From Pseudogemmobacter sp044142105 (GTDB lineage Bacteria; Pseudomonadota; Alphaproteobacteria; Rhodobacterales; Rhodobacteraceae): DNA of 64,000 nucleotides. The notes under the pieces were generated by a model. It saw only the letters and a list, made by a program, of their open reading frames with translations. It was not told the DNA's origin and ran no database searches. Positions 6,980 through 15,621 of this stretch are shown here, in pieces (positions within the stretch are counted from its first letter, which is position 1; each line of letters begins with the position of its first letter). Made by a program: the position numbers and the translations under genes. The stretch is from contig NZ_JBGTYM010000002.1 of the NCBI RefSeq assembly GCF_044142105.1, forward strand, positions 310,001 to 374,000. The letters are read 5' to 3'.

Positions 6980-9301
6980 CTACAACCTTACGCGCCCAAG
7001 CCGAAGGGCATTGGCAATCACCGAAACCGAGGACAGGCTCATCGCCGCCGCTGCGATCATTGGCGATAGAAGCGTGCCCGTCGGCGGATAGAGCAACCCG
7101 GCTGCGATGGGGACGCCGGCGGCGTTATAGGCAAAGGCGAAGAACAGGTTCTGGCGGATATTGGCCAGGGTCGCGCGCGCAAGGCGCCTTGCCCGCACTA
7201 CGCCGGTCAGGTCGCCGCCCAGGAGCGTGATGCCCGCGCTTTCAACCGCGACATCGGCGCCGGTTCCCATCGCAATGCCGACATCCGCCGCCGCCAAGGC
7301 CGGGGCATCGTTGACGCCATCGCCCGCCATGGCGAGGACGGCCCCTTCCGCGCGCAGGCGGTCGATCAAGGCCTTCTTGTCTTCGGGCAAGACACCGGCG
7401 CGCACTTCATCAATGCCAAGGCGCGCGGCCACCGCCTGAGCGGTGCGCACTGTGTCGCCGGTCGCCATGATGATGCGCAGCCCTTCGGCGTGAAGGTCGC
7501 GGATCGCCTGTTCGGTCGTCGCCTTGATCGGATCGGCGACCGCGACAAGCCCCGCCAGGGCGCCATCGATGGCGACAAACATGACGGTGCGGCCCTCGGC
7601 CCGCAGCGCATCGGCCTGCGCTTCATGCGGGGCCGGGTCAAGGTTCAGCCCGGTCATCATCGCCGCATTGCCCAGGGCTGCCCGACGGTGTTCGACCCGG
7701 CCCTGCACGCCTTTGCCGATGACGGCATCGAACTCGGAAGCCTCGCGCCGGGCGATGCCTCGCTCCTCGGCACCGGCAACGATCGCCTCGGCCAGGGGAT
7801 GTTCCGACCCGCGCTCCAGCGCCGCCGCCACGGAGAGGATCTCGTCCTCGGCGATGTCGCCCAGTGCGATCACGTCGGTCAGTCGGGGGCGACCCTCGGT
7901 CAGCGTGCCGGTCTTGTCCACAATCAGCGTGGTGACGGCGGCCATCCGTTCCAGCGCCTCGGCATCCTTGATCAGCACGCCCGCCCGCGCGCCGCGTCCC
8001 GCGGCCGTGGTGATCGAAATTGGAGTCGCCAGCCCAAGGGCGCAAGGGCAGGCAATGATCAGAACCGATACCGCCGCCGCGATGGCAAAGACCAGGGCGG
8101 GCGTCGGCCCCCAGACAAGCCAGCCGAAAAAGGCCAGAACGGCCACCGCGACAACCGTGGGCACGAACACGCCCGAGACGCGGTCGGCCAGGCCCTGGAT
8201 CGGCGCGCGCGACCGGCGGGCCTGCGCCACCATGTCGACGATCTGCGACAGGACCGTATCCGCGCCCACGCGCCTCGCCTCGATGATCAGCGTGCCGGCG
8301 CGGTTGATCGTGCCGCCAGTCACCGAGACGCCGGGAGATTTCTTCACTGGAAGCGGCTCGCCCGTGATCATGCTTTCGTCGATCGATGAGGTGCCCTCGA
8401 TCACTTCGGCATCGACCGGCACCGCATCGCCCGGGCGCAGGCGCAGGCGGTCGCCTGGCAGGATGTTCTCGAGTGGCGCATCATATTCGGTGCCATCGGG
8501 CAGGACCCTTCGGGCGGTCTTGGGGGCAAGGTCAAGAAGGGCGCGGATCGCGTCACCAGTACGTTCGCGGGCGCGAAGTTCCAGCACCTGCCCCAGGAAG
8601 ACCAGCGCGACAATCACGACCGCGGCCTCGAAATAGGTGCCGACACCATGACCCATCCGGTATTCTGCGGGAAAGAGGCCGGGCGCGACAGTGGCGACGA
8701 CGGAATAGAGGAAGGCCGCGCCGACGCCGAGCGAGATCAGCGTCCACATATTGGCCGAGCGGTTGCGGATCGAGTCCCAGCCTCGGCGGAAGAAGGGGGA
8801 TGCGGCCCAGAGGACGATGGGCGTGGCAAGGGCGAATTCGATCCAGGGGGCGGCGGCATGGCCGACCCAGTCGCGCAGGGGCAGGCCCACCAGCTCGCCC
8901 ATCGTCAGTGCTACCAAGGGCACGGCGGCCGCAAGACTGACCCACATCCTCAGGGTGAAGTCGGCCAGTTCGGGGCTGGGTCCGTCGGTCGGCACGACCG
9001 GCTCCAGCGCCATGCCGCAAATCGGGCAGGCACCGGGCTCATCGCGCAGGATCTGCGGGTGCATCGGGCAGGTCCATTGCGCCGCTTTCGGCGCGGCCCG
9101 GTCGGTCTTGCTGCGTCCCGAGGCGAAGAAATACGGATCGGCGCGGAAGGTTTCCTGACAGCGTGCCGAGCAGAAATGGAAGGTCCGGCCCTGCCAGTCC
9201 TCATGCCGGGTCTCCGGCGAAATCGCGACGGTCATGCCGCAGACCGGGTCGGTCGCCGTGGGGCCAGAGGCAGGCGGCTGGGCGTGATGATGGTGTTCCA
9301 T
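6980..9301 (-). CDS. copper-translocating P1B-type ATPase with YHS and HMBD domains
   Basis: An export ATPase for Cu(I) or Ag(I), inner membrane, 773 residues. In order: a His-rich start (MEHHHH), a YHS-type Cys pair segment (DPVCGMTV ... CSARCQETF), a metal-binding finger (CPMHP ... CPICGM), membrane helices, the actuator TGE loop, the CPC transport motif (IIACPCALGLATP), the phosphorylated Asp in DKTGTLT, and C-terminal YN and MSLSS metal-site residues typical of Cu+ pumps. It lacks the CxxC HMA domains of the copA gene nearby. ATG 9301 has GGAGGATC upstream; the longer frame to 9424 overruns the intergenic region. Last gene of the cueR-oxidase-ATPase run. Confidence 0.93.
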   Translation of the reverse strand: MEHHHHAQPPASGPTATDPVCGMTVAISPETRHEDWQGRTFHFCSARCQETFRADPYFFASGRSKTDRAAPKAAQWTCPMHPQILRDEPGACPICGMALEPVVPTDGPSPELADFTLRMWVSLAAAVPLVALTMGELVGLPLRDWVGHAAAPWIEFALATPIVLWAASPFFRRGWDSIRNRSANMWTLISLGVGAAFLYSVVATVAPGLFPAEYRMGHGVGTYFEAAVVIVALVFLGQVLELRARERTGDAIRALLDLAPKTARRVLPDGTEYDAPLENILPGDRLRLRPGDAVPVDAEVIEGTSSIDESMITGEPLPVKKSPGVSVTGGTINRAGTLIIEARRVGADTVLSQIVDMVAQARRSRAPIQGLADRVSGVFVPTVVAVAVLAFFGWLVWGPTPALVFAIAAAVSVLIIACPCALGLATPISITTAAGRGARAGVLIKDAEALERMAAVTTLIVDKTGTLTEGRPRLTDVIALGDIAEDEILSVAAALERGSEHPLAEAIVAGAEERGIARREASEFDAVIGKGVQGRVEHRRAALGNAAMMTGLNLDPAPHEAQADALRAEGRTVMFVAIDGALAGLVAVADPIKATTEQAIRDLHAEGLRIIMATGDTVRTAQAVAARLGIDEVRAGVLPEDKKALIDRLRAEGAVLAMAGDGVNDAPALAAADVGIAMGTGADVAVESAGITLLGGDLTGVVRARRLARATLANIRQNLFFAFAYNAAGVPIAAGLLYPPTGTLLSPMIAAAAMSLSSVSVIANALRLGRVRL

Positions 9302-9366
9302 GGGGATCCTCCGGTTTCTGGCGGCGGTTGCCGGGGCAGCCTGCGGGCGGCGCCCCAGGTGCAAGC

Positions 9367-10869
9367 TCAGGACACCGCGAATTCGGTCATCATGCCGGTT
9401 TCCAGATGGGGCATATGGTGGCAATGCAGCATCCAGCGCGCCGCCTCGCCCGCATCCAGCGCCACGGTCACCATCGACATCGGCGGAACATGGATCGTGT
9501 CGCGCCGCGCGCCCGAGAAGCGGCGGCCATTGATCTCGACCACCTGGAACGTATGGCCATGCAGATGCATCGGATGGGTCATCATCGACATGTTGTGGAA
9601 CATGATCTCGACCCGCTCGCCGGATCGGGCGGCCAGCGGCAGATGATCTTCCCAGGTGCGGCCGTCGATCGTCCAGCGATAGGGCTGCATCGACCCACCC
9701 AGCATCACCATATGTGTCCGGTCCGCCGGGCGTTCGGGCAGGGGATCAAGCGCCACCAGCCCGCGCTCCTGCGCAAGATCGGGATCGAAGGCAGGGGCGG
9801 GCTCGTCCGAGAGCGGCGCAAGCTTCGGCACCTGGGCGTCTGCGCTGGCAAGGATAAGCCCGGTGCGCTCGCGGGCGCCTTCGCGCAGGGCAAGGATCGG
9901 CCAGGCGCCCGCGCCGGTCAGGTCGATCTCCAGGTCCAGCCGCTGGGCCATGGCCAGACCGAAGCGGGTGCCGGGCACGGGCTGCACGGGCTGCCCATCG
10001 ACAGCGACCAGCCGCGCCGCCGCGGCGCCGGTATCAATCCAGAACACTGTGGCCGCTGCGGCATTGACAATTCGCAGCCGGATGCGCCCACCTGCTTCTA
10101 CGGCAACGACCTCGGGGTCGGAAAGCGTGCGGTCATTGGTCAGATAGGCATCGAAGTTATAGTCGTTCAGATCCATGGCCATGCCGGGCATGGCGCCCAT
10201 ATCCATGCCGGGCATCATGCCCTCCATGCCCATCGTCATGCCGCCGTGGCCCATAGCGCCATGGTCCATGCCCTGCATGCCGTCCAAACCTTCCATCGGC
10301 ATTGCCCCATGGTCCATGGCGCCATGCCCGCCCGCGCCGCCGGTGATTTCCGCCATCACCTCTTCGGGCGTCTTGAACGAGAAGTCGTGCAGGAACATCA
10401 CCACTTCCTGCCGGTCGGCGGCCGCATCTTCGGGCGCCCGCACGATCAGCGGGGCGGCGAGAAGGCGCATTTCCTGCAACGGAATATGCGCGTGCATCCA
10501 GTAAGTGCCGGCCAGAGGGTCATAATCATAGCTGCGCGCCTCGCCCGGTTGCAGCTTGGGCCGCGGCATGTCGGGCACGCCGTCCTGGTCATTCGGAGGG
10601 ATCTGGCCATGCCAGTGGATCAGCGTCGGCTCGGGCAGGTCGTTTGTCAGCTCCACCCGGAAACGCTGGCCGGGATCAAGGATCAGCCCCTGACCGGATG
10701 GCCCGGCCAGGCCCCAGACGGTCGCGGCCTTGCCGTCGATGTCGAGCGTCCGGCTCGTGGCGTGCAAGGCCAGAGACGCATCTTGCGCCAGGGCGCGGCG
10801 GGGCAGCGCGTAGACTGCGGGCAGGCAAGCCGAGGCGGCAAGGAAGCGGCGGCGGGTCAGGGTGGACAT
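9367..10869 (-). CDS. Tat-exported multicopper oxidase
   Basis: A 500-residue periplasmic oxidase related to CueO/CopA-type oxidases that convert Cu(I) to less toxic Cu(II). The N-terminus has a twin-arginine signal (STLTRRRFLAA). Copper-site motifs are HWHG, WMHAH, HPMHLHGHTF and the type 1 site HCHHMPHLETGM. A central Met/His-rich segment of about 60 residues (repeated DHGAM, GMDMGAMPGM) resembles the copper-collecting loop of CueO. ATG 10869 follows GGAGAG. It lies 30 bases after cueR and 65 bases before the YHS ATPase on the same strand, so it is likely in the CueR regulon. Confidence 0.93.
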   Translation of the reverse strand: MSTLTRRRFLAASACLPAVYALPRRALAQDASLALHATSRTLDIDGKAATVWGLAGPSGQGLILDPGQRFRVELTNDLPEPTLIHWHGQIPPNDQDGVPDMPRPKLQPGEARSYDYDPLAGTYWMHAHIPLQEMRLLAAPLIVRAPEDAAADRQEVVMFLHDFSFKTPEEVMAEITGGAGGHGAMDHGAMPMEGLDGMQGMDHGAMGHGGMTMGMEGMMPGMDMGAMPGMAMDLNDYNFDAYLTNDRTLSDPEVVAVEAGGRIRLRIVNAAAATVFWIDTGAAAARLVAVDGQPVQPVPGTRFGLAMAQRLDLEIDLTGAGAWPILALREGARERTGLILASADAQVPKLAPLSDEPAPAFDPDLAQERGLVALDPLPERPADRTHMVMLGGSMQPYRWTIDGRTWEDHLPLAARSGERVEIMFHNMSMMTHPMHLHGHTFQVVEINGRRFSGARRDTIHVPPMSMVTVALDAGEAARWMLHCHHMPHLETGMMTEFAVS

Positions 10870-10899
10870 GCAGGTCTCTCCGGTCTTCAAAGCAAGGGG

Positions 10900-11349
10900 T
10901 CAGCTCAGGCGGTCGAAGCCGCGCGGCTTGCGGCGTGGTCGGCGTGCCGGTTCCAGCGGTTCGGGGCTGGCGAGGGTTGTCAGGATGGGGCAGTCGGGGC
11001 GTGCATCGCCATGGCAGGTTGCGGCCAGATGTTTCAGCGTCTCGGCCATGGCTTTCAGTTCCAGCATCTTGCGCTCCAGCGCGGCCACATGGCCGAGTGC
11101 GATCTCCTTCACGTCGGCACTGGCGCGGCTGCGATCACGCCAGAGCGCCAAAAGGTCTTCGATTTGCTTGACCGTGAAGCCCAGATCGCGGGCGCGGCGC
11201 ACGAAGGCCAGCGTCTGCAGGTCATTCTCGCCATAGACACGATACCCCGACATCGCGCGGGTGGCCGGGCGGATCAGCCCGGTTTCCTCGTAATAGCGGA
11301 TCATCTTGGCCGAAATCCCGGTGGCCTTGGCTATTTCACCGATGTTCAT
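10900..11349 (-). CDS. cueR: MerR-family copper-responsive activator
   Basis: CueR binds Cu(I), Ag(I) or Au(I) and activates promoters with a 19-bp spacer. The 149 residues start with a MerR helix-turn-helix (MNIGEIAKATGISAKMIRYY) and have a long dimer helix. The metal loop CHGDARPDC places cysteines at residues 112 and 120, the same numbers as in E. coli CueR. ATG 11349 was chosen over the 18-base longer frame because it opens with the family's N-terminus. The tail after residue 125 is basic (RRPRRKPRG) and longer than usual. An operator lies about 40-60 bases upstream. Confidence 0.95.
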   Translation of the reverse strand: MNIGEIAKATGISAKMIRYYEETGLIRPATRAMSGYRVYGENDLQTLAFVRRARDLGFTVKQIEDLLALWRDRSRASADVKEIALGHVAALERKMLELKAMAETLKHLAATCHGDARPDCPILTTLASPEPLEPARRPRRKPRGFDRLS

Positions 11350-11388
11350 GGTTGCGGTCTCCAGCATGCGGTCAGGCCCAGCCTGCGC

Positions 11389-11411
11389 CTTGCCACCGTT
11401 GGAAGGTCAAG
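11389..11411 (-). promoter_or_regulatory. CueR-type operator/promoter of cueR-oxidase-ATPase
   Basis: On the minus strand the site reads CTTGACCTTCC then AACGGTGGCAAG: a -35 TTGACC merged with an interrupted dyad (ACCTTCC/GGCAAGG) as in known CueR targets. It lies 40 bases before the cueR start and resembles the two sites at 14157 and 14531. Confidence 0.75.
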
Positions 11412-11581
11412 CAGTTTCCGTCCTGCGCTCCGCCGATTGTGATCGGCGGCCAGAAGCGGATGCAGGCGGGCGGTGCCGGTCATCGTCGTGTGCCAGACGG
11501 CGCAGCCGTACCAGGGTGATCGGGGCGAGGCGCCGTCCGGTGTGCTGGGGCGCTCGACGGGGTTGTCGGTCATGGCAAGGC

Positions 11582-14110
11582 TCAGGCGGTTTGCGGGTGC
11601 GACGGGCGCAGGTCTTCGGACGCCGCCTCCTGCGCGGGAATGGCGGCGTCGAATCGCTTCAGTCGGAGCGCGTTGGCAAGAACGAACACCGAAGACAGCG
11701 CCATGGCTCCGGCGGCGAGCATCGGCGACAGAAGCATGCCCCAAAGCGGATAGAGCGCACCTGCGGCAACCGGGATCAATGCCGCATTATAGGCAAAGGC
11801 CCAGAACAGGTTCTGGCGGATGTTGCGCAGGGTGGCGCGCGACAGGCCGATCGCCCGCGCCACCCCGCGCAGATCACCGCCGGTCAACACGACATCGGCG
11901 CTTTCAATGGCGATGTCGGTGCCGGTGCCGACCGCAAGGCCCACATCTGCCTCGGCCAGGGCGGGGGCGTCGTTGATGCCGTCGCCGACGAAGGCCACGC
12001 GCTGACCATCGGCCCGCAGCTTGGCGAGGGCGGCGACCTTGCCCGCGGGGAGGACCTCGGCGATGACCTCGTCTATGGCCAGCTCGGTCGCGATGGCCTG
12101 GGCGGTGCGGGCATTGTCACCCGTGATCATGGCGACCTTGATCCCCATGCGGTGAAGCGCGGCAAGGGCGGTAGGGGTGGTCGGCTTGACGCGGTCGGCC
12201 ACGGCAATCAGGGCGGCCAGCCTGCCGTCGATTGCGGCGTAAAGCGGGCTACGGGCACGTATCGAAAGCGCTGCCGCCTGCGCCAAGAAGGGCGCAAGGT
12301 CCAGGCCCAGGTCTTGCATGAACCGCTCGGAGCCGATCTCGACCCGATGCCCCGCGACTTGCGCCCGGATGCCGTGGCCGGCAAGTGCCTCAAACCCCGT
12401 CGTGACAGGCAAAGCCAGCCCGTCCTTGCGTGCCGCCGTGACGATGGCGGTCGCAATCGGATGCTCCGATCCGGCTTCGGCTGCCGCAACCAGCGCCAGC
12501 ACTTCGGCCCTGTCATGACCCTCGCCTACGATAAGATCGGTCAAGACGGGCTTCCCCTCGGTCAGCGTGCCGGTCTTGTCCAAGGCGACGATCTGAACCC
12601 CGCTCAGCGATTGCAGCGCCTCGCCGTTGCGGAACAGGATGCCCAGCTCGGCGGCGCGGCCGGTGCCGACCATGATCGAGGTCGGCGTGGCGAGGCCCAT
12701 GGCGCAGGGGCAGGCGATGATCAGGACGGCGACGGCATTGACCAGCGCGAATGGCAGGGCAGGTTCGGGCCCCCAGAGCGCCCAGAACGCAAAGGTCAAT
12801 GTGGCGGCAAGCATCACGGCGGGCACGAACCACAGGGTCACGCGATCAACCACCGCCTGGATCGGAAGTTTCGCCCCCTGTGCGGATTCCACCATGCGGA
12901 TGATCTGCGACAACATCATTTCGCTTCCCACCTTTTCGGCGCGGAAGGTGAAGCTGCCGGTGCCGTTGATCGTGCCGCCGGTGACTGGTGCGCCTTCGGC
13001 CTTCTTCACTGGCACGGGTTCGCCGGTGAGCATCGCTTCGTCGACATGCGATGCCCCGGACAGGACCGTGCCATCCACCGGCACGCGATCACCGGGACGG
13101 ACCAGCAGGATGTCGCCCGATCGGACGTCTTCCAGAGGAAGGTCGACGAAGGCCTCTCCGCGCTGGACACGGGCGGTCTTGGCCTGAAGCCCCATCAACC
13201 GGCTGATCGCTTCGGAGGTGCGGCCCTTGGCCTTGGCCTCAAGGAAGCGCCCCAGCAGGATCAGCGTGACAATAACCGCAGAAGCCTCGAAATAGACATT
13301 CGCCGTGCCTTCGGGCAGCAGGTCCGAGGCGAAGACCGCCACAGTCGAATAGGCCCAGGCAGCGCTGGACCCCAACATCACCAGCGCGTTCATGTCTGGC
13401 GCTGCCCTCAGAAGCGCCGGGAGACCCTTGCGGTAGAAGCGCAGACCGGGGCCGAATTGCACCAGCGTCGCAAGAAGGAAATACAACAGGTAGAGAGGAG
13501 TCTGGCCGAAAGTCATGGCCAGCCATTGATGCAAAGCGGGGATGGCATGGCTGCCCATTTCCAGCAGGAAGATCGGCAGGGTCAGGGCGCCCGCGATCAG
13601 CAGGTCGCGTTTCAGGCCTGCAGTCTCGGCGTCGCGTTCTGCTTTTCTGTCCGACCCGGCTGAGGTGATCCGTCGTGGCGTATAGCCCGCAGTGCGGATC
13701 GCGGCCTCTATGGTCGGCACGATTTCGGTCTGGACTGATGCAAGCCGCAACGTGGCCCGTTCCGTGGCGAGGTTGACGCTGGCCGAGAGCACACCTGGAA
13801 CGGCGGCGAGCCCGCGTTCGACACGGGCGACACAGGAGGCGCAGGTCATGCCATCGATACCGATCTCCAGCGTTTCGGGGGCGACCTCGTATCCCGTGGC
13901 GCGGATCGCCGCCGTCACGGCGGTGCGGACCGGCGCGCCGCTATAGGCGATCTGCGCCCGTTCCGTGGCAAGGTTCACCCGCGCCGAGGCAACGCCGGGA
14001 ACGCGCGCGATGGCCTTCTCGACGCGCAGGACGCAGGAGGCGCAGGTCATGCCAAGGATCGCGATGCTGTCAGTGCCGCTGTCCGGCAGCGGGGCGAACA
14101 TGTCTTTCAT
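11582..14110 (-). CDS. copA: Cu(I)-exporting P1B-type ATPase with two HMA domains
   Basis: CopA pumps Cu(I) from cytoplasm to periplasm. The 842 residues contain two N-terminal heavy-metal domains, each with GMTCASC (metal cysteines 23/26 and 90/93). These are followed by eight expected membrane helices, actuator TGEPVP, the ion-binding IIACPCAMGLATP, phosphorylation motif DKTGTLTEG, hinge GDGINDAP, and C-terminal YNAALIP and MALSSVFVLANALRL copper ligands. ATG 14110 has CAGGAG seven bases upstream; the frame extends to 14179 into the operator and was not used. copZ lies upstream on the same strand with its own terminator. Confidence 0.96.
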   Translation of the reverse strand: MKDMFAPLPDSGTDSIAILGMTCASCVLRVEKAIARVPGVASARVNLATERAQIAYSGAPVRTAVTAAIRATGYEVAPETLEIGIDGMTCASCVARVERGLAAVPGVLSASVNLATERATLRLASVQTEIVPTIEAAIRTAGYTPRRITSAGSDRKAERDAETAGLKRDLLIAGALTLPIFLLEMGSHAIPALHQWLAMTFGQTPLYLLYFLLATLVQFGPGLRFYRKGLPALLRAAPDMNALVMLGSSAAWAYSTVAVFASDLLPEGTANVYFEASAVIVTLILLGRFLEAKAKGRTSEAISRLMGLQAKTARVQRGEAFVDLPLEDVRSGDILLVRPGDRVPVDGTVLSGASHVDEAMLTGEPVPVKKAEGAPVTGGTINGTGSFTFRAEKVGSEMMLSQIIRMVESAQGAKLPIQAVVDRVTLWFVPAVMLAATLTFAFWALWGPEPALPFALVNAVAVLIIACPCAMGLATPTSIMVGTGRAAELGILFRNGEALQSLSGVQIVALDKTGTLTEGKPVLTDLIVGEGHDRAEVLALVAAAEAGSEHPIATAIVTAARKDGLALPVTTGFEALAGHGIRAQVAGHRVEIGSERFMQDLGLDLAPFLAQAAALSIRARSPLYAAIDGRLAALIAVADRVKPTTPTALAALHRMGIKVAMITGDNARTAQAIATELAIDEVIAEVLPAGKVAALAKLRADGQRVAFVGDGINDAPALAEADVGLAVGTGTDIAIESADVVLTGGDLRGVARAIGLSRATLRNIRQNLFWAFAYNAALIPVAAGALYPLWGMLLSPMLAAGAMALSSVFVLANALRLKRFDAAIPAQEAASEDLRPSHPQTA

Positions 14111-14156
14111 GATTGGTCTCCTGACGGGACAGATATCGTGCGACTCACCTTCTGGG

Positions 14157-14180
14157 ACTTCCAATGATGGGAAGGTCAAG
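14157..14180 (-). promoter_or_regulatory. CueR-type operator of copA
   Basis: On the minus strand CTTGACCTTCCC is followed by ATCATTGGAAGT. The dyad ACCTTCC/GGAAGT and merged -35 TTGACC match the classic CueR operator. It lies 47 bases upstream of the copA start. This is the best of the three sites in the block. Confidence 0.85.
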
Positions 14181-14227
14181 GGCGCAAAACTGCCGTGCGA
14201 TCAGATGGCGCGCCGGAGCGTAAAAGG

Positions 14228-14261
14228 ATGGGGCCGAAAGGGTTTCTCCCTTCGGCCCCAT
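14228..14261 (-). terminator. intrinsic terminator of copZ
   Basis: A near-perfect hairpin (ATGGGGCCGAAGGG on the minus strand pairing with CCCTTTCGGCCCCAT) lies 26 bases after the copZ stop and is followed on the minus strand by CCTTTTAC. It separates copZ from the copA promoter. Confidence 0.8.
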
Positions 14262-14286
14262 GGGGTCTTGCAGCGGGTATCGCGGG

Positions 14287-14478
14287 TCAGGCGGGCGGGA
14301 AGCCGGCCTCGGCCAGCGCCGTTTTCACCGCCTCCGGGCTGGCGCCGGTCGTCACGCGCACCTTATGGGCGGCAGGGTCGGCCTCGACCGTGGCGGCCGG
14401 GTCCACCGCCTTGATCGCGGCCGTCACGCCCCGGGCGCAGCCGCCGCAGGTCATGCTGGGGAGGGTCAGTTCGAGCAT
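14287..14478 (-). CDS. copZ: copper chaperone (HMA domain)
   Basis: A 63-residue single heavy-metal-associated domain that would carry Cu(I) in the cytoplasm to CopA. The metal motif MTCGGC lies at about residues 9-14, and the beta-alpha-beta-beta-alpha-beta pattern is complete. ATG 14478 gives the family's normal length; a longer frame to 14538 covers the operator. It has its own CueR-type site upstream and a hairpin terminator downstream, so it can be made in excess of the pump. Confidence 0.95.
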   Translation of the reverse strand: MLELTLPSMTCGGCARGVTAAIKAVDPAATVEADPAAHKVRVTTGASPEAVKTALAEAGFPPA

Positions 14479-14530
14479 GGCTTTCTCCATCCTGTCAGAT
14501 CGGCAAGGGTGCCGTTGCGCCGAGATGGGG

Positions 14531-14553
14531 CTTGCCAAGCTGGCAAGGTCAAG
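14531..14553 (-). promoter_or_regulatory. CueR-type operator of copZ
   Basis: On the minus strand CTTGACCTTGCC then AGCTTGGCAAG forms a very regular dyad (CTTGCCAAGC... on the plus strand) with an embedded TTGACC -35. It lies about 55 bases before the copZ start. Confidence 0.8.
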
Positions 14554-14582
14554 GGCCTGCCGCGGGCATTTTCATGCGCGGA

Positions 14583-15428
14583 TCAGGCCGCCTGGGCTTG
14601 CGTCACCTCGCGGATGCGATCCCAGACCCTCGCCACCTGCGGCACGTCCAGATCGAACACCGTGTCCAGCACCTCGGCAAGCTGGTCGGCCGAGGTCAGG
14701 CGCTGTTCGCTGTCTTCCGTCGCTTTTACCCGGCGCAGCCGGTCATTGTGCAGGGCGACATAGCCGGTCTCGGTATGGCGCAGCACCGCCAGCGCGCCGG
14801 TGAAGGGCGAGGCCGGGTCCTGCATCAGCCAGCCATGTGCCGCGATCAGCGCCGCCTCGTTCTGGTGGTCGGGACGGAAGTCAAAGCTCTTCGCGATGCC
14901 GCGGGCATGGTTGTTGAAGCGCAGCCAGCCGCCATCGGCCGGGGTGATCGAGAAATCGAAGCCGCGCTGGCGGATCGGCCCGACCACCAGCGGAACCGGG
15001 GCGATGATCGCATCGGCCACGCCCACCTCGGCCAGCCAGGGCTGGTCCAGATCGACGCGCAGCGTCAGGTGGTTGCCGATCGCCAGATCGCCCAGGATCT
15101 CGCGGTTGACGCCGCCGCACAGCCGGGTGACGCGGTAGCCAAGCCCGGCAAGAACCTCGCCGAAGAGACCGTTCATCTCGAAGCACCAGCCGCCGCGGCG
15201 GCCTTCGACCATCTTGCCAAAGGCGGCAGCGGGCGTGAAACCCGAGCGCCAGCCCATGAAGGCATCCAGCGCCTCGAAGCTGAAAGTCAGCAGATGGGCG
15301 CGGTGCAGGGCACGCAGGAAGCCAAGATCGATCTCCTGCGGGCGCGGCAGCCCGACGCGGGCAAGGTAGGCGTCGATCTGGCGCGGGGTAAGGGTCATCA
15401 GGTTCTCACTCCAGGTGTCATGCGTCAT
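14583..15428 (-). CDS. nat: arylamine N-acetyltransferase
   Basis: A 281-residue enzyme that transfers acetyl groups from acetyl-CoA to arylamines or hydrazines. The catalytic Cys is in RRGGWCFEMN (Cys82) and the His in GNHLTLRV (His120). The third triad member, normally Asp in a D-V-G-F-G motif, is Glu134 here (WLAEVGVAD; codon GAG). That is unusual and may alter activity. ATG 15428 is supported by AAGGAGA eight bases upstream; ATG 15398 is the alternative. It diverges from the flavin/GAF module and ends about 30 bases before the copZ operator. Confidence 0.9.
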   Translation of the reverse strand: MTHDTWSENLMTLTPRQIDAYLARVGLPRPQEIDLGFLRALHRAHLLTFSFEALDAFMGWRSGFTPAAAFGKMVEGRRGGWCFEMNGLFGEVLAGLGYRVTRLCGGVNREILGDLAIGNHLTLRVDLDQPWLAEVGVADAIIAPVPLVVGPIRQRGFDFSITPADGGWLRFNNHARGIAKSFDFRPDHQNEAALIAAHGWLMQDPASPFTGALAVLRHTETGYVALHNDRLRRVKATEDSEQRLTSADQLAEVLDTVFDLDVPQVARVWDRIREVTQAQAA

Positions 15429-15621
15429 CGGTCGGTCTCCTTCTGTCAGGACCGGTGGATCGGGATCGGGGTTTCGGGTGCAGGCCCCGGGATGCGGGGA
15501 AAGTGCCGGGGGATGATAGCAGGGGGCGACCGCAGCGCTTCCTAAATGAACCTGCAAGGCGGTGCGGGAATCCTAAAAGCTTGCTAAGAAGGAGAGAAGA
15601 AGCCGGCGGGGAAGGTGCGGC

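Noticed and set aside
11346..11573. A possible 75-residue ORF on the minus strand between copA and cueR
   Set aside because: It overlaps the cueR start by ATGA and begins just after copA, but it runs straight through the CueR operator, has a poor ribosome site and an unrecognisable, Arg/Pro-rich product. Treated as leader DNA.
9163..13663. Long plus-strand open frames (759 and 785 codons) opposite the copper genes
   Set aside because: Shadows of the oxidase, cueR and copA; no domain resemblance, composition typical of antisense frames.
6753..14553. Copper block as a genomic island integrated at tRNA-Pro
   Set aside because: The position beside a tRNA is suggestive, but I find no integrase, no transposase and no repeat of the tRNA 3' end at the other side; base composition looks like the rest of the window.
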